A stretch of DNA of 64,000 nucleotides from an uncultured Bryobacteraceae bacterium (GTDB lineage: Bacteria; Acidobacteriota; Terriglobia; Bryobacterales; Bryobacteraceae), in assembly GCA_938027685.1 (NCBI GenBank), contig CALJAM010000011.1, forward strand, positions 62,001 to 126,000, written 5' to 3'. This document shows positions 1 to 7,623 of the stretch, piece by piece. A program made the position numbers and the translations under genes. Numbering within the stretch: position 1 is the stretch's first letter; each line of letters starts with the position of its first letter. The notes under the pieces are model-generated. The model did not search any database and was not told where the DNA came from. It worked only from the letters and a program-made list of their open reading frames with translations.

Positions 1-843
1 GAAGAGTTCGTTGCCGAGGCGAGGCGCGAGGTCGAGCCAGGTGCGAACGCGGCGTTCGGTGACGGGCTGGTGTGCGCCGATCTCGCCGTTTTCCAGGTGC
101 GGCAGCAGCCCTTTTTCCCAGCGGAGGCCGAGGGGGCCGGGAATGATGAGCAGGTCGCCCCGCGGACCGGCGCCGGGTTGGGCCGGGATGCCGGTGTCGT
201 AGGACTTCGGGCGCAAGGGGTCATCGACGGCCCAGTAAATGCGGTTCACCATCCGGGCCTGCGAGAGCGAAGGGGCCGAGGGCATGGTGAAATCGGCGTA
301 GCAGCCGAGTTCGCGGAGGAGCGTGATTTCGTTGTTCAACCCGCAGTGGCGCCCGCCGGGCAGGGAATTGTCCAGCGCCCAATTGCCGTGGACGAAGCCG
401 AAGCGGATGCGTCCATCGCGTCGGCGCAGCAGGCCGTGAGCGCCCGCGAGCGTATGGAGAAAGCGTTGCATACGGTCGAGGAAGCTCCGCTCACCATCGC
501 GATCGTGGTGGATGTGGACCTCAACGTCGGCGATGCCCGCACGCACCAGTTCCGCCAGCAGGTCGAGCAGCTCCGGACGGTATTCTTCCTCGGGGTAAAA
601 GAAGGTCCAGCGCGGAGGCCGGCCTGCGCTATCGCGGTGGCGGGCAGCGACCTGCGGCCAATGCTCGCGCCAACAGCGCACGCGTTCGAGGGCCAAGGCG
701 GGTTCGCGATTCCGCCAGAAAGGTTCGAAGTGGTCGGCTATGGTCACCCAGACGCGGGTGGGTGGAGACCGCCGTGCCCCGGCAAGACGGCTACGCAAGT
801 AACCGGGCAACCAGAGTTGCGCGTTGCGAGGCAGCCGAAGCAT
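1..843 (-). CDS. Polysaccharide deacetylase-like protein (partial, runs off left edge)
   Basis: An open frame of 281 codons starts at an ATG (843-841) and is still open at the window edge, so the C-terminus is missing. The protein starts MLRLPRNAQLWLPGY. It carries WVTIADHFEPFW near residue 35, a HIHHDRDGE stretch near residue 110, FVHGNWALDNS near residue 150 and a CYADFTMPSAP motif. Acidic and histidine-rich motifs of this kind recall the metal-binding barrel of polysaccharide deacetylases, and similar proteins sit in exopolysaccharide loci. The family assignment is my inference, because no canonical NodB motif set is complete. It is the last visible gene of the heptose-type operon, 25 bases after the transaldolase. 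No clear ribosome site precedes the ATG. A substrate cannot be named. Confidence 0.6.
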   Translation of the reverse strand, partial: MLRLPRNAQLWLPGYLRSRLAGARRSPPTRVWVTIADHFEPFWRNREPALALERVRCWREHWPQVAARHRDSAGRPPRWTFFYPEEEYRPELLDLLAELVRAGIADVEVHIHHDRDGERSFLDRMQRFLHTLAGAHGLLRRRDGRIRFGFVHGNWALDNSLPGGRHCGLNNEITLLRELGCYADFTMPSAPSLSQARMVNRIYWAVDDPLRPKSYDTGIPAQPGAGPRGDLLIIPGPLGLRWEKGLLPHLENGEIGAHQPVTERRVRTWLDLAPRLGNELF

Positions 844-868
844 GGCCGGCGAGAGCCCGCCAGGAGGG

Positions 869-1588
869 TCAGATTCGGAAGCCGGATCGTTGCGCGTCGT
901 GGTAGAAGGTCCGGACGGTTTCGAGCGAGTATTCACTTAGATCTTTGTTCCATAAGTCCAGTTTGGCGAGTATGTCGGGGGTCACGGTGATAATGTCGCA
1001 ACCTGCTCGATCAGCCTGGACGATGTTGTAGAGTTCGCGCACGCTGGCCCACAGCAGCTCGGCGCCGGGGACGCTGTGCACGAGTTCAGCGGCCGCGGCC
1101 ATCAGGGGGACGGGATCGCGGCCGGTGTCGGCGATGCGTCCGGCAAAGACGGAGACGACTGCCGGGGCGCCGTTGGCGAGCGCCGAAATCACCTGGCGCA
1201 CCTGGCCCAGTGTGAGGATGGCCGTCACGTTGACGCGGATACCGTCCTGCGCGAGCCGCCGGATGAGGTTGCAGGAGGACTCTCCGCGCGTGTTTGTGAC
1301 AGGGATCTTGACGTAAACGTTGGTCCCCCATGAGGCAATCTTGCGGGCCTGCCGTTCCATCTCATCGAATTCGTCTGCGAAGACTTCGAGCGAGATGGGT
1401 CGGTCGGTTATGGCGGCGAGGATCTCACGGGCGAAACCCTCGTAGTCGGTCACTCCGGCCTTGCGCATGAGGCTGGGATTGGTGGTGAAGCCGCGGATGC
1501 GGGGGTCGCGGGCCAACTCGAGCATTTTGGCGCGGTCGGCGCCGTCCGCGAAGAGCTTCACTTTCAGGTCAGCCAGCGTTCTCAGCAA
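869..1588 (-). CDS. Transaldolase / fructose-6-phosphate aldolase family (TalC-like)
   Basis: 239 residues, about the length of the short TalC/MipB transaldolase class. The barrel hallmarks are visible: KLFADGA at strand 1, FTTNPSLMRK near residue 35, the Schiff-base lysine context VYVKIPVTN near residue 95, NVTAILTLGQ and VSVFAGRIAD. The start is a TTG that directly abuts the TGA of gmhB, with AGGAGG five bases upstream, so translation is coupled. Known members transfer a dihydroxyacetone unit between sugar phosphates (sedoheptulose-7-P + glyceraldehyde-3-P to erythrose-4-P + fructose-6-P) or act as aldolases. Inside a heptose operon it could supply or balance sedoheptulose-7-phosphate, the first substrate of that pathway; this role is inferred from context. 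Confidence 0.88.
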   Translation of the reverse strand: MLRTLADLKVKLFADGADRAKMLELARDPRIRGFTTNPSLMRKAGVTDYEGFAREILAAITDRPISLEVFADEFDEMERQARKIASWGTNVYVKIPVTNTRGESSCNLIRRLAQDGIRVNVTAILTLGQVRQVISALANGAPAVVSVFAGRIADTGRDPVPLMAAAAELVHSVPGAELLWASVRELYNIVQADRAGCDIITVTPDILAKLDLWNKDLSEYSLETVRTFYHDAQRSGFRI

Positions 1589-2131
1589 TCATTCCTCCTG
1601 TGGATGTTGGCTCAGGATCCAGGCGACGGCTTCTTGCAGGGACTGGACGCGGGCGTGCGGGGGTACGGCGGGCGGTCTCTCGCGGTAACCCCGGTCGACC
1701 CATACCGTCCTGCACCCGGCGGCGTGTCCGGCTTCCACGTCCCGCCAGCGATCGCCGACCATGAAGCTTCGCGCCAGATCCAGTCCGAGGTCGCGCGCGG
1801 CCGACAGCAGGAGCCCGGGCTTAGGTTTGCGGCACTCGCAGGCGTCCAGGTCATCGTGCTCGCAGACATAGACGGCGTCGAGCGGGAGCTCCGCGAGCAG
1901 CCGCTGGTGCATGCGGCGCAGATCGGCGGGACGGATGAGGCCCCGAGCGACGTCAGGCTGGTTGGTGACGACGACGAGGCGGAACCCACGCCGGCGAAGA
2001 CGTTCGAGCGCGCTCCGTGCTTCAGGCAGGATTTGCATTTGCTCGGGCGAGGCGGGAGGGAAGGGTTTTCCGTCCACCAGGCGTTCTTTCACCAGGATGC
2101 CATCGCGGTCGAGGAACACCGCCGGCTTCAT
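1589..2131 (-). CDS. gmhB: D,D-heptose bisphosphate phosphatase GmhB-like (HAD-IIIA)
   Basis: 180 residues. HAD motif I is FLDRDGILVKE (D8 nucleophile, D10), motif II is VVTNQPDVARG, and motif III/IV contains KPKPG and FMVGDRWRDVEAG. A zinc-site signature C-E-H-D...C-E-C-R-K-P near residue 100 is typical of GmhB/HisB-N phosphatases. GmhB removes the C7 phosphate of heptose-1,7-bisphosphate in nucleotide-heptose synthesis. The ATG start overlaps the TGA of the upstream SIS gene (ATGA), so I place the start at 2131, although the same frame stays open further upstream inside the SIS gene. The stop abuts the transaldolase TTG. Confidence 0.85.
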   Translation of the reverse strand: MKPAVFLDRDGILVKERLVDGKPFPPASPEQMQILPEARSALERLRRRGFRLVVVTNQPDVARGLIRPADLRRMHQRLLAELPLDAVYVCEHDDLDACECRKPKPGLLLSAARDLGLDLARSFMVGDRWRDVEAGHAAGCRTVWVDRGYRERPPAVPPHARVQSLQEAVAWILSQHPQEE

Positions 2132-2733
2132 CGGATCGACTCCCACTTGGTTTGGGCCTGCTTGAGGGCCGGATGCGACACGAGCAGATGCCAGACTAGG
2201 GCCTGAAAAGCCTCGGTATGAGGCGTGACATGGGCGGGATTGACGACGGGGATGATCACGCATGCGTCGGCCACGCGCGCGGTGAATCCGCCGTCGCGTC
2301 CGACGATGCCCAGGATCCGGGCGCCAGCGGAGCGGGCGTACCGGAGGGCCGCCACCAGATTGGGGCTGACGTTGCGTTCGGCATCGCCGCCTCCGACCGA
2401 GAAGACCAAGACGGCGTCCCTGGGGCCGAGGCGGCTGGTTCGGAGCCAGCTTTCGAAGACGCTCGCCCAGCCTTCGTCGTTGGTGCGGGCGGTGAGCTCG
2501 GAGACGTTGTCGGTGGGCGCGTAGGCCTCGAAACCCGCGATTTTGCGGAAGTCGTTGACGGCATGGGAGGCGTGGGCCGCTCCGCCGCCCACGCCGAGGA
2601 TGAACAGTCTCCCGCCCGCTTGCCGGGTCTGAGCGAGCAGCATAGCCATCTGCTCGACCGCTGTCTGGTCGAGTCGTTCGAGGATCTGACGGGCCTCCGC
2701 CAGGTACTCGCCCACAAAATTCAGAGTGCTCAT
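2128..2733 (-). CDS. SIS-domain sugar isomerase (phosphoheptose isomerase GmhA-like)
   Basis: 201 residues, the length of GmhA/DiaA proteins. One SIS domain is visible, with the phosphate-binding strand-loop FILGVGGGAAHASHAVNDF near residue 45, LVFSVGGGDAERN near residue 110 and ILGIVGRDGG. GmhA converts sedoheptulose-7-phosphate to D-glycero-D-manno-heptose-7-phosphate in the cytoplasm. The usual GNGGSA core is replaced by GVGGGA, so the substrate may differ. Both ends overlap neighbours by four bases (ATGA), with the nucleotidyltransferase upstream and gmhB downstream, which gives a classic translationally coupled set. The GmhA role is inferred mainly from operon context. Confidence 0.82.
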   Translation of the reverse strand: MSTLNFVGEYLAEARQILERLDQTAVEQMAMLLAQTRQAGGRLFILGVGGGAAHASHAVNDFRKIAGFEAYAPTDNVSELTARTNDEGWASVFESWLRTSRLGPRDAVLVFSVGGGDAERNVSPNLVAALRYARSAGARILGIVGRDGGFTARVADACVIIPVVNPAHVTPHTEAFQALVWHLLVSHPALKQAQTKWESIR

Positions 2734-3446
2734 GGTCCACCCTGCCTTCTCAGGTATTCACCGAGTTCCTGTAAAGCCTGCCAATCCCCGATGTGGTAGA
2801 AGCGCTGGTCGACCTCGAAGGCGGCCAGTCGCCCCCTTGCGAGCAGGTCGCGATAGACGTCGGCCAGATCCACGAACACTCCGGCAGGCAAAGCCTCGAA
2901 GACGGCCCGTTGGAAGACGCCCAATCCGTAGTCGATGTGGCGCATGCGCGGCGTCGGGTGGCGTTTGTCGTAAGCCAGGATGCGGCCGGCCTCGTACTCT
3001 ACGTTGCTCGTGTCCCAGCGGTCTTCATTGCGGTAGACGGTCATGAGTGCGGGCATGCCGGAGGCGAAGAAGGCCTGCTGCACGCTTCGGTAGTCGCAGG
3101 GCAGGTAGGAATCGCCGTAGAGCACGAAGAAGTGGGGACCCAGCAGCGGGAGGGCCTTGCGCACCGCGCCTGCGGTGCCGAGGGGAGCGTCGCCGTCATG
3201 GGAGTAGGCGACTTTCAGGCCGAAGTTACGCCCGTCCCGCAGGTAGTCTCGGATGAGGTCGCCCATGTGCCCGGTGCACAGCACCACGCGTTCGATGCCG
3301 GAGCGGGCCAGGAGTCTGAGCTGGTGTGCGAGGAACGGCTCGCCTGCGACGGGCGCGAGGGATTTGGGGAGTTTGTCGGTGAGCGGCCGGAGCCGCGTGC
3401 CCAAGCCGCCAGCCAGGATTGCCACGGGTAGCATGGGCTCGGTCAT
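2730..3446 (-). CDS. Sugar-phosphate nucleotidyltransferase (HddC-like)
   Basis: 238 residues. The N-terminus has the nucleotidyltransferase signature AGGLGTRLRPLTDKLPK followed by SLAPVAGEPFLAHQL. VLYGDSYL, with the metal-binding aspartate, lies near residue 105, and KRHPTPRMRHIDYGLGVF lies in the sugar-binding half. The family joins a nucleotide to a sugar-1-phosphate. Next to a GHMP kinase, a SIS isomerase and GmhB, the best match is the heptose-1-phosphate guanylyltransferase HddC. A glucose- or mannose-1-phosphate enzyme is the alternative. The start ATG overlaps the GHMP kinase stop and the stop overlaps the SIS start, each by four bases. Confidence 0.85.
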   Translation of the reverse strand: MTEPMLPVAILAGGLGTRLRPLTDKLPKSLAPVAGEPFLAHQLRLLARSGIERVVLCTGHMGDLIRDYLRDGRNFGLKVAYSHDGDAPLGTAGAVRKALPLLGPHFFVLYGDSYLPCDYRSVQQAFFASGMPALMTVYRNEDRWDTSNVEYEAGRILAYDKRHPTPRMRHIDYGLGVFQRAVFEALPAGVFVDLADVYRDLLARGRLAAFEVDQRFYHIGDWQALQELGEYLRRQGGP

Positions 3447-4426
3447 GCGGGGGCCAGCAGACGCGTTCCTTCGAAATCGAAGCGCACGCGCACCTCGCGG
3501 AGTCCCGCACGGGTCATGGTCCGCCGAAGTCGCGTCTTGTCTTCGGCGTAGAACATGAGGAAGCCGCCGCCGCCTGCTCCGATGAGCTTTCCGCCCAGGG
3601 CGCCGTTACGCAGGCCGAGCTCGTAGTACTCGTCGATCCGGGGATTGGTCATGCCGCCGGAACGCGCCTTTTTATGCTGCCAGTGCACGTTCATCAGCTC
3701 AGCGAAGCGGCCCAGGTCGCCGCGCTCGAGCGCCTGTTTGCTTTCGTAGCCCAGCTGTTTGACCAAGTGCAGGTGCTCGATCATGTCGCGGTCTCCCGAG
3801 CGACTGCGCGCGTCTTGGTCGCGGAGGATGGATGAGGCCTCGCGCGTGTACCCGGTGAAAAACAGGGCGAGGTTGTCTTCGAGGTTGTGCAACGTCTCCG
3901 GCTGGAGCCGTAGCGGCTCGACGTCGACCTCCCCGTCGGGTCGGAAGGTGAAGCAGGTGATACCGCCGAAGGCGGCGATGTACTGATCCTGCTTGCCCAC
4001 CGGCTCGCGCAGGCGGTCGATCTCGATGTGGCAGGCCTGCTCGGCGAGCTCCCGCGGGGTGAGGAAGTTGCGGTTGAGGGCGTGCAGGGCGCGCAGCAGC
4101 GCGGTGGTAAAGCTGCCGGAGGATCCAAGGCCGGTGCCGGCGGGGATGTCGGCCAGGCTGGTGATTTCGAGATGGTTGGTGCGCGGCTGCACCAGCTTGA
4201 TCGCCTCGCGTATGATCGGGTGCTGGATTTCGTCCGGGATGGAGACTCGTTCCATCCGCGAGTATTTGAGCAGTATGCCTTCGGCGAACATCTCGTGGAT
4301 GGTGACATAGACGTATTTGTCGATCGCGGCCGCGATTACGAAGCCGGTGTGCTGCCGGTAGTAGGAGGGGAGGTCGGTACCGCCGCCGCCCAGAGAAATC
4401 CGCAGCGGGCTGCGCGCAATGATCAA
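3443..4426 (-). CDS. GHMP-family sugar kinase (HddA-like heptose-7-phosphate 1-kinase)
   Basis: 327 residues from a TTG start at 4426. I chose this start because GGGAGGA lies eight bases upstream and the product begins LIIARSPLRISLGGGGTDL, the expected GHMP N-terminus. An upstream in-frame extension has no homologous look. GHMP motif 2 is PAGTGLGSSGSF and motif 3 is GGKLIGAGGGGFLMF near the C-terminus. HddA phosphorylates D-glycero-D-manno-heptose-7-phosphate at C1 (alpha anomer), feeding GDP-heptose synthesis. It heads the operon and is transcribed away from the epimerase at 4515. The 88-base gap between them must hold both promoters. A general fucose/galactose-type GHMP kinase is the alternative. 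Confidence 0.85.
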   Translation of the reverse strand: MIIARSPLRISLGGGGTDLPSYYRQHTGFVIAAAIDKYVYVTIHEMFAEGILLKYSRMERVSIPDEIQHPIIREAIKLVQPRTNHLEITSLADIPAGTGLGSSGSFTTALLRALHALNRNFLTPRELAEQACHIEIDRLREPVGKQDQYIAAFGGITCFTFRPDGEVDVEPLRLQPETLHNLEDNLALFFTGYTREASSILRDQDARSRSGDRDMIEHLHLVKQLGYESKQALERGDLGRFAELMNVHWQHKKARSGGMTNPRIDEYYELGLRNGALGGKLIGAGGGGFLMFYAEDKTRLRRTMTRAGLREVRVRFDFEGTRLLAPA

Positions 4427-4514
4427 TCCGCTTCCTCCCGGGTGAGTTCGGTCAATTACTAAGATGATACTAAAAGGCTGAGGGCGGGTCCGCCGCGCGG
4501 GAAGGAGCACGAGC

Positions 4515-5468
4515 TTGCATTACTTGGTCACCGGGGCTGCAGGATTCATCGGGAGCCATCTGGTGGACCGGCTGCTGGCGCTCGGGCACGAGGTTACGGG
4601 TTACGACAATTTCTCCACGGGCCAGGAGGAGTTCCTGCGAGAGGCGCTGGCTTCGCCGCGCTTTCGGCTGATTCGCGCGGACGTGCTGGATCAGGCGGCG
4701 CTGGAGGAAGCGATGGAGGGGGTGGAGTTCGTGTTCCATTTGGCGGCCAACGCGGATGTGCGTTTCGGGACCCGGCATCCCTGGAAGGATCTGGAACAGA
4801 ACACGGTCGGGACGTGGCGGGTGCTGGAGGCCATGCGCAAGCGCGGGGTGCGGCGCATTGCGTTCGCCTCCACCGGTTCGATCTACGGCGAACCGAGCGT
4901 GTTTCCCACGCCCGAGGACTGTCCGTTTCCGGTGCAGACCTCTCTATACGGGGCTTCCAAGCTGGCGGCCGAGGGATTCATCGAAGCCTATGCGGAGGGC
5001 TTCGGGTTCCAGAGCTGGATCTTCCGCTTCGTTTCCATCCTGGGCGAGCGGTATTCGCACGGCCACGTCTTTGATTTTTTCAAGCAATTGCGCGAGCACC
5101 CGGACGAGCTTTACGTACTGGGCAACGGGCGGCAGCGCAAGTCCTATCTGTACGTGGGCGATTGCATCGAGGCCATGTTGCTTGCGGTGGAGAAGGCCGC
5201 AGGGAAGGTGAACATCTTCAATCTTGGCACGGACGAGTACTGCGAGGTCAACGACTCGATCCGCTGGATCACCGAGCGGTTGGGTTTGAAGCCGAGGCTG
5301 ATCTACTCGGGCGGGGATCGGGGGTGGGTGGGCGACAATCCGTTCATATTTCTTGATTGTTCGCGGATCAAAGCTCTAGGGTGGCGGGCCCGCCTGACGA
5401 TCCGAGAGGCCGTCGTTCGGACGGTAGAGTACCTCGCAGCGAATCCTTTTTTGCTCGAGCGGCGCTAG
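4515..5468 (+). CDS. NAD-dependent sugar epimerase/dehydratase (extended SDR)
   Basis: 317 residues. A Rossmann glycine motif TGAAGFIGSHL lies at residues 6-16. The acidic NAD-ribose residue is in GYDNFSTG, HLAANADV is in strand 4, and the catalytic SYK-type triad appears as STGSIYGEPS plus SLYGASKLAAEGF (Y-x3-K). The family interconverts or dehydrates nucleotide sugars such as UDP-glucose/galactose or GDP-sugars. The start is a TTG with GAAGGAG eight bases upstream. It diverges from the heptose operon and could modify the same nucleotide sugar. The last four bases overlap the convergent glycosyltransferase gene. The substrate cannot be read from the sequence. Confidence 0.9.
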   Translation: MHYLVTGAAGFIGSHLVDRLLALGHEVTGYDNFSTGQEEFLREALASPRFRLIRADVLDQAALEEAMEGVEFVFHLAANADVRFGTRHPWKDLEQNTVGTWRVLEAMRKRGVRRIAFASTGSIYGEPSVFPTPEDCPFPVQTSLYGASKLAAEGFIEAYAEGFGFQSWIFRFVSILGERYSHGHVFDFFKQLREHPDELYVLGNGRQRKSYLYVGDCIEAMLLAVEKAAGKVNIFNLGTDEYCEVNDSIRWITERLGLKPRLIYSGGDRGWVGDNPFIFLDCSRIKALGWRARLTIREAVVRTVEYLAANPFLLERR

Positions 5469-6298
5469 CGGCGGCCCGCGAAGAGGGCCTTTTTGAGGCG
5501 CGAAAGCGGCTGGTAAGCGAGGCGGCGGACGCGGAGGGGCAGGCGGGCAAAGGCGTAATAGAGCAGCGCCATGGCGAGGGCGGGCGCGAAGCCCGGGTAG
5601 GCGTCTCGGTGGCGACGGACAATGCGCAGCGCCGACTCGGTGTTGGCGCGCTGGGCGAAGAAGGAGCCGCCGCCTTCCCAGAGCTGGTAGCACACGAGGT
5701 AGTCGGGGAGGTTGTAGAGCCGGGCGGTTCGGCCCAGCCTCAGCCAGAAGTCCCAGTCCTGGAAACCGGCCAGAGTTTCGTCGTAGCCGCCGATGGCGAG
5801 TGCCGCGCGGCGGCGGTAGAGGGCGCTGGAGTGGACGATGGGGTTGGCGTAGAGGGCGCGGCGGCGGATCTGCAAGTCGGTCTCGGGCTTCAGGTAGCGG
5901 AGGCGCTCGCGGCCCTCGGGGTCGACGACGATGGCGCCGCCGCCGCAGGCTGCGTAATCGGGGTGTTGCTCCAGGAATGCCACCTGGCGATCGAGCTTAT
6001 CGGGGGCAGGCCAGTAATCGTCGTCGTCGAGGATGGCGATGTAATCGCCGCGCGCGTGGTGCAGACCGAAATTCGTTGCCTCGGCGATGTTGCCCGGCTT
6101 TTCGCGGCGGAGATGGCGAACGCGCGGGTCGCGTCGCTGCCATTCGGCCAGTAGGGCCGCCGTCTGCTCATGATCTCCGTCCTGGACCACGATGAGTTCC
6201 CAGTCCTGCCGCTGTTGCGCCAGGACGCTTGCGATGGCGCGGCCGATGAACTGGGGCCGGCGGAAGGTGAGCATGATGACGCTGATGCGCGGTTGCAT
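5465..6298 (-). CDS. Family 2 glycosyltransferase
   Basis: 277 residues from the ATG at 6298, where the product begins MQPRISVIMLTFRRP. An in-frame TTG at 6346 would add 16 residues and cannot be excluded. GT-A features are visible: IVVQDGDHEQT, the metal-binding ILDDDDYW, and QDWDFWLRL as the acceptor/base region. The enzyme probably transfers a sugar from a nucleotide donor in the cytoplasm during surface-glycan assembly. It has no membrane segment. It converges on the epimerase with overlapping stop codons. Specificity is unknown. Confidence 0.88.
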   Translation of the reverse strand: MQPRISVIMLTFRRPQFIGRAIASVLAQQRQDWELIVVQDGDHEQTAALLAEWQRRDPRVRHLRREKPGNIAEATNFGLHHARGDYIAILDDDDYWPAPDKLDRQVAFLEQHPDYAACGGGAIVVDPEGRERLRYLKPETDLQIRRRALYANPIVHSSALYRRRAALAIGGYDETLAGFQDWDFWLRLGRTARLYNLPDYLVCYQLWEGGGSFFAQRANTESALRIVRRHRDAYPGFAPALAMALLYYAFARLPLRVRRLAYQPLSRLKKALFAGRR

Positions 6299-6385
6299 GG
6301 GCGGAGACGGCGCCGGATTAGGGCATACCGTTTTATGTTCGCTCAAGCGGGGCCCACTTTGCCGCCATCGCAGGCGGCGCTCGGC

Positions 6386-6391
6386 TATAAT
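6386..6391 (+). promoter_or_regulatory. Candidate -10 box upstream of the aminotransferase gene
   Basis: A perfect TATAAT lies 26 bases before the GTG start of the DegT aminotransferase, in the gap divergent from the GT2 gene. No good -35 hexamer sits 16-18 bases upstream, so this rests on the -10 match alone. Confidence 0.35.
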
Positions 6392-6417
6392 CGAGCGTTC
6401 GTGGATCGCTGCCGGTC

Positions 6418-7554
6418 GTGAACGGACCTCCGGTCATTCGCATCCCGCTGGTGGATCTCCAGGCGCAACACCGCAAGATCCGGGAGGAGGTATTGGCGGC
6501 GCTGCTGCGCGTGGTGGACTCGCAGACCTTCATTTTGGGCGAGGAAGTCGAAGCGCTGGAGAGGGAACTAGCGGCGTACTGCGGCACGCGCTTCGCCGTG
6601 GGGTGCGCCTCGGGGACCGATGCGCTGTTTTTAGCCCTGCTGGCGCTGGGGATAGGTCCCGGGGACGAGGTGGTGACCTCGCCGTACACCTTTTTCGCGA
6701 CGGCGGGAGCGATCGTGCGTGCGGGGGCGCGGCCGGTTTTCGCCGACGTGGAGGCGGGCAGCTTCAACCTGGACGCTGAGCGCGCGGCCCGGGTGGCCTG
6801 CTCGCGGCCGGCTGTTCGGGCGGTGATTGTGGTGCACTTGTTCGGGGCGTGCGCGGACATGGATCCGCTGTGCGAGGCGGCGTCCCGGCGGGGCATCGCG
6901 GTGATCGAGGATGCGGCGCAGGCGATCGGCGCGGAGTACAAGGGGCGGCGGGCCGGGAGTCTAGGCACGATGGGCTGCTTCAGCTTTTACCCCAGCAAGA
7001 ACCTGGGTGGTTACGGCGACGGGGGTCTGCTCACGACGAACGACGAGGAGCTGGCTGCGCGGCTACGGGCGTTGAGAGTGCACGGCAGCCGGGAGCGCTA
7101 CCGGCACGAGTGGGTGGGCATCAACTCGCGCCTGGACGCGCTTCAAGCCGCCGTATTACGCGTCAAGTTGCGACACCTGGATCGCTGGACGGAGGCGCGA
7201 GTCCGGAACGCGGAGTATTATCGGCGGCGGTTCGCCGAGCTCGGGCTGCCCGTGGCGGCACCCGCAGCGCCGCCGTATGCGAGCCGCCATGTCTGGAATC
7301 AGTTCGTGATCCGGGCGCCGGAGCGCGATCGGCTGCGCGAGCACCTGACCTCGTGGGGGATCGGGACCGAGGTTTATTACCCGATTCCTTTGCATCTGCA
7401 GCCTTGTTTCCGCGATCTGGGTTATCGGCCGGGCGACTTTCCGGTGAGCGAGCAGTTGGCCCGGGAGGCTCTGGCCTTGCCGGTGTATCCGGAGCTGAGC
7501 GAGGAAAGCCTGGAGGCAGTGGTTCAGGCGATCGCGGCATTTTACCGCCGTTGA
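6418..7554 (+). CDS. DegT/DnrJ/EryC1/StrS sugar aminotransferase
   Basis: 378 residues with a GTG start. IPLVDLQAQHRKI is the typical family N-terminus. GCASGTDALFLALLALGIGPGDEVVTSPYTFFAT binds the cofactor phosphate, VIEDAAQAIGAEYKG carries the PLP-ring aspartate, and FSFYPSKNLGGYGDGG carries the PLP Schiff-base lysine. These enzymes aminate keto-sugars bound to nucleotide carriers using glutamate, giving amino-deoxy sugars for surface glycans. No separate keto-sugar-forming dehydratase is obvious except the epimerase/dehydratase at 4515. The next gene is 69 bases downstream with its own candidate promoter. The family call is firm; the substrate is unknown. Confidence 0.93.
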   Translation: MNGPPVIRIPLVDLQAQHRKIREEVLAALLRVVDSQTFILGEEVEALERELAAYCGTRFAVGCASGTDALFLALLALGIGPGDEVVTSPYTFFATAGAIVRAGARPVFADVEAGSFNLDAERAARVACSRPAVRAVIVVHLFGACADMDPLCEAASRRGIAVIEDAAQAIGAEYKGRRAGSLGTMGCFSFYPSKNLGGYGDGGLLTTNDEELAARLRALRVHGSRERYRHEWVGINSRLDALQAAVLRVKLRHLDRWTEARVRNAEYYRRRFAELGLPVAAPAAPPYASRHVWNQFVIRAPERDRLREHLTSWGIGTEVYYPIPLHLQPCFRDLGYRPGDFPVSEQLAREALALPVYPELSEESLEAVVQAIAAFYRR

Positions 7555-7580
7555 GGGGAGCAACCGGGATCAAGCGGGGG

Positions 7581-7589
7581 TGGTATAAT
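7581..7589 (+). promoter_or_regulatory. Candidate extended -10 promoter
   Basis: TGGTATAAT (TGn followed by a perfect TATAAT) lies 34 bases before the TTG start at 7624 and after the aminotransferase stop. The extended -10 form can work without a good -35, and none is seen at the right distance. Confidence 0.5.
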
Positions 7590-7623
7590 TGCGTGCTTTC
7601 TTTCAGAGAGGGGGTATAGAGGT

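Noticed and set aside
70-990. Plus-strand open frame at the left edge
   Set aside because: It overlaps both the transaldolase and the truncated deacetylase-like gene on the minus strand, and its sequence has no protein features.
1589-2740. A 383-codon minus-strand frame that would fuse an N-terminal extension to GmhB
   Set aside because: The first half is the SIS gene read in the wrong frame; the ATG overlapping the SIS stop gives a standard 180-residue GmhB.
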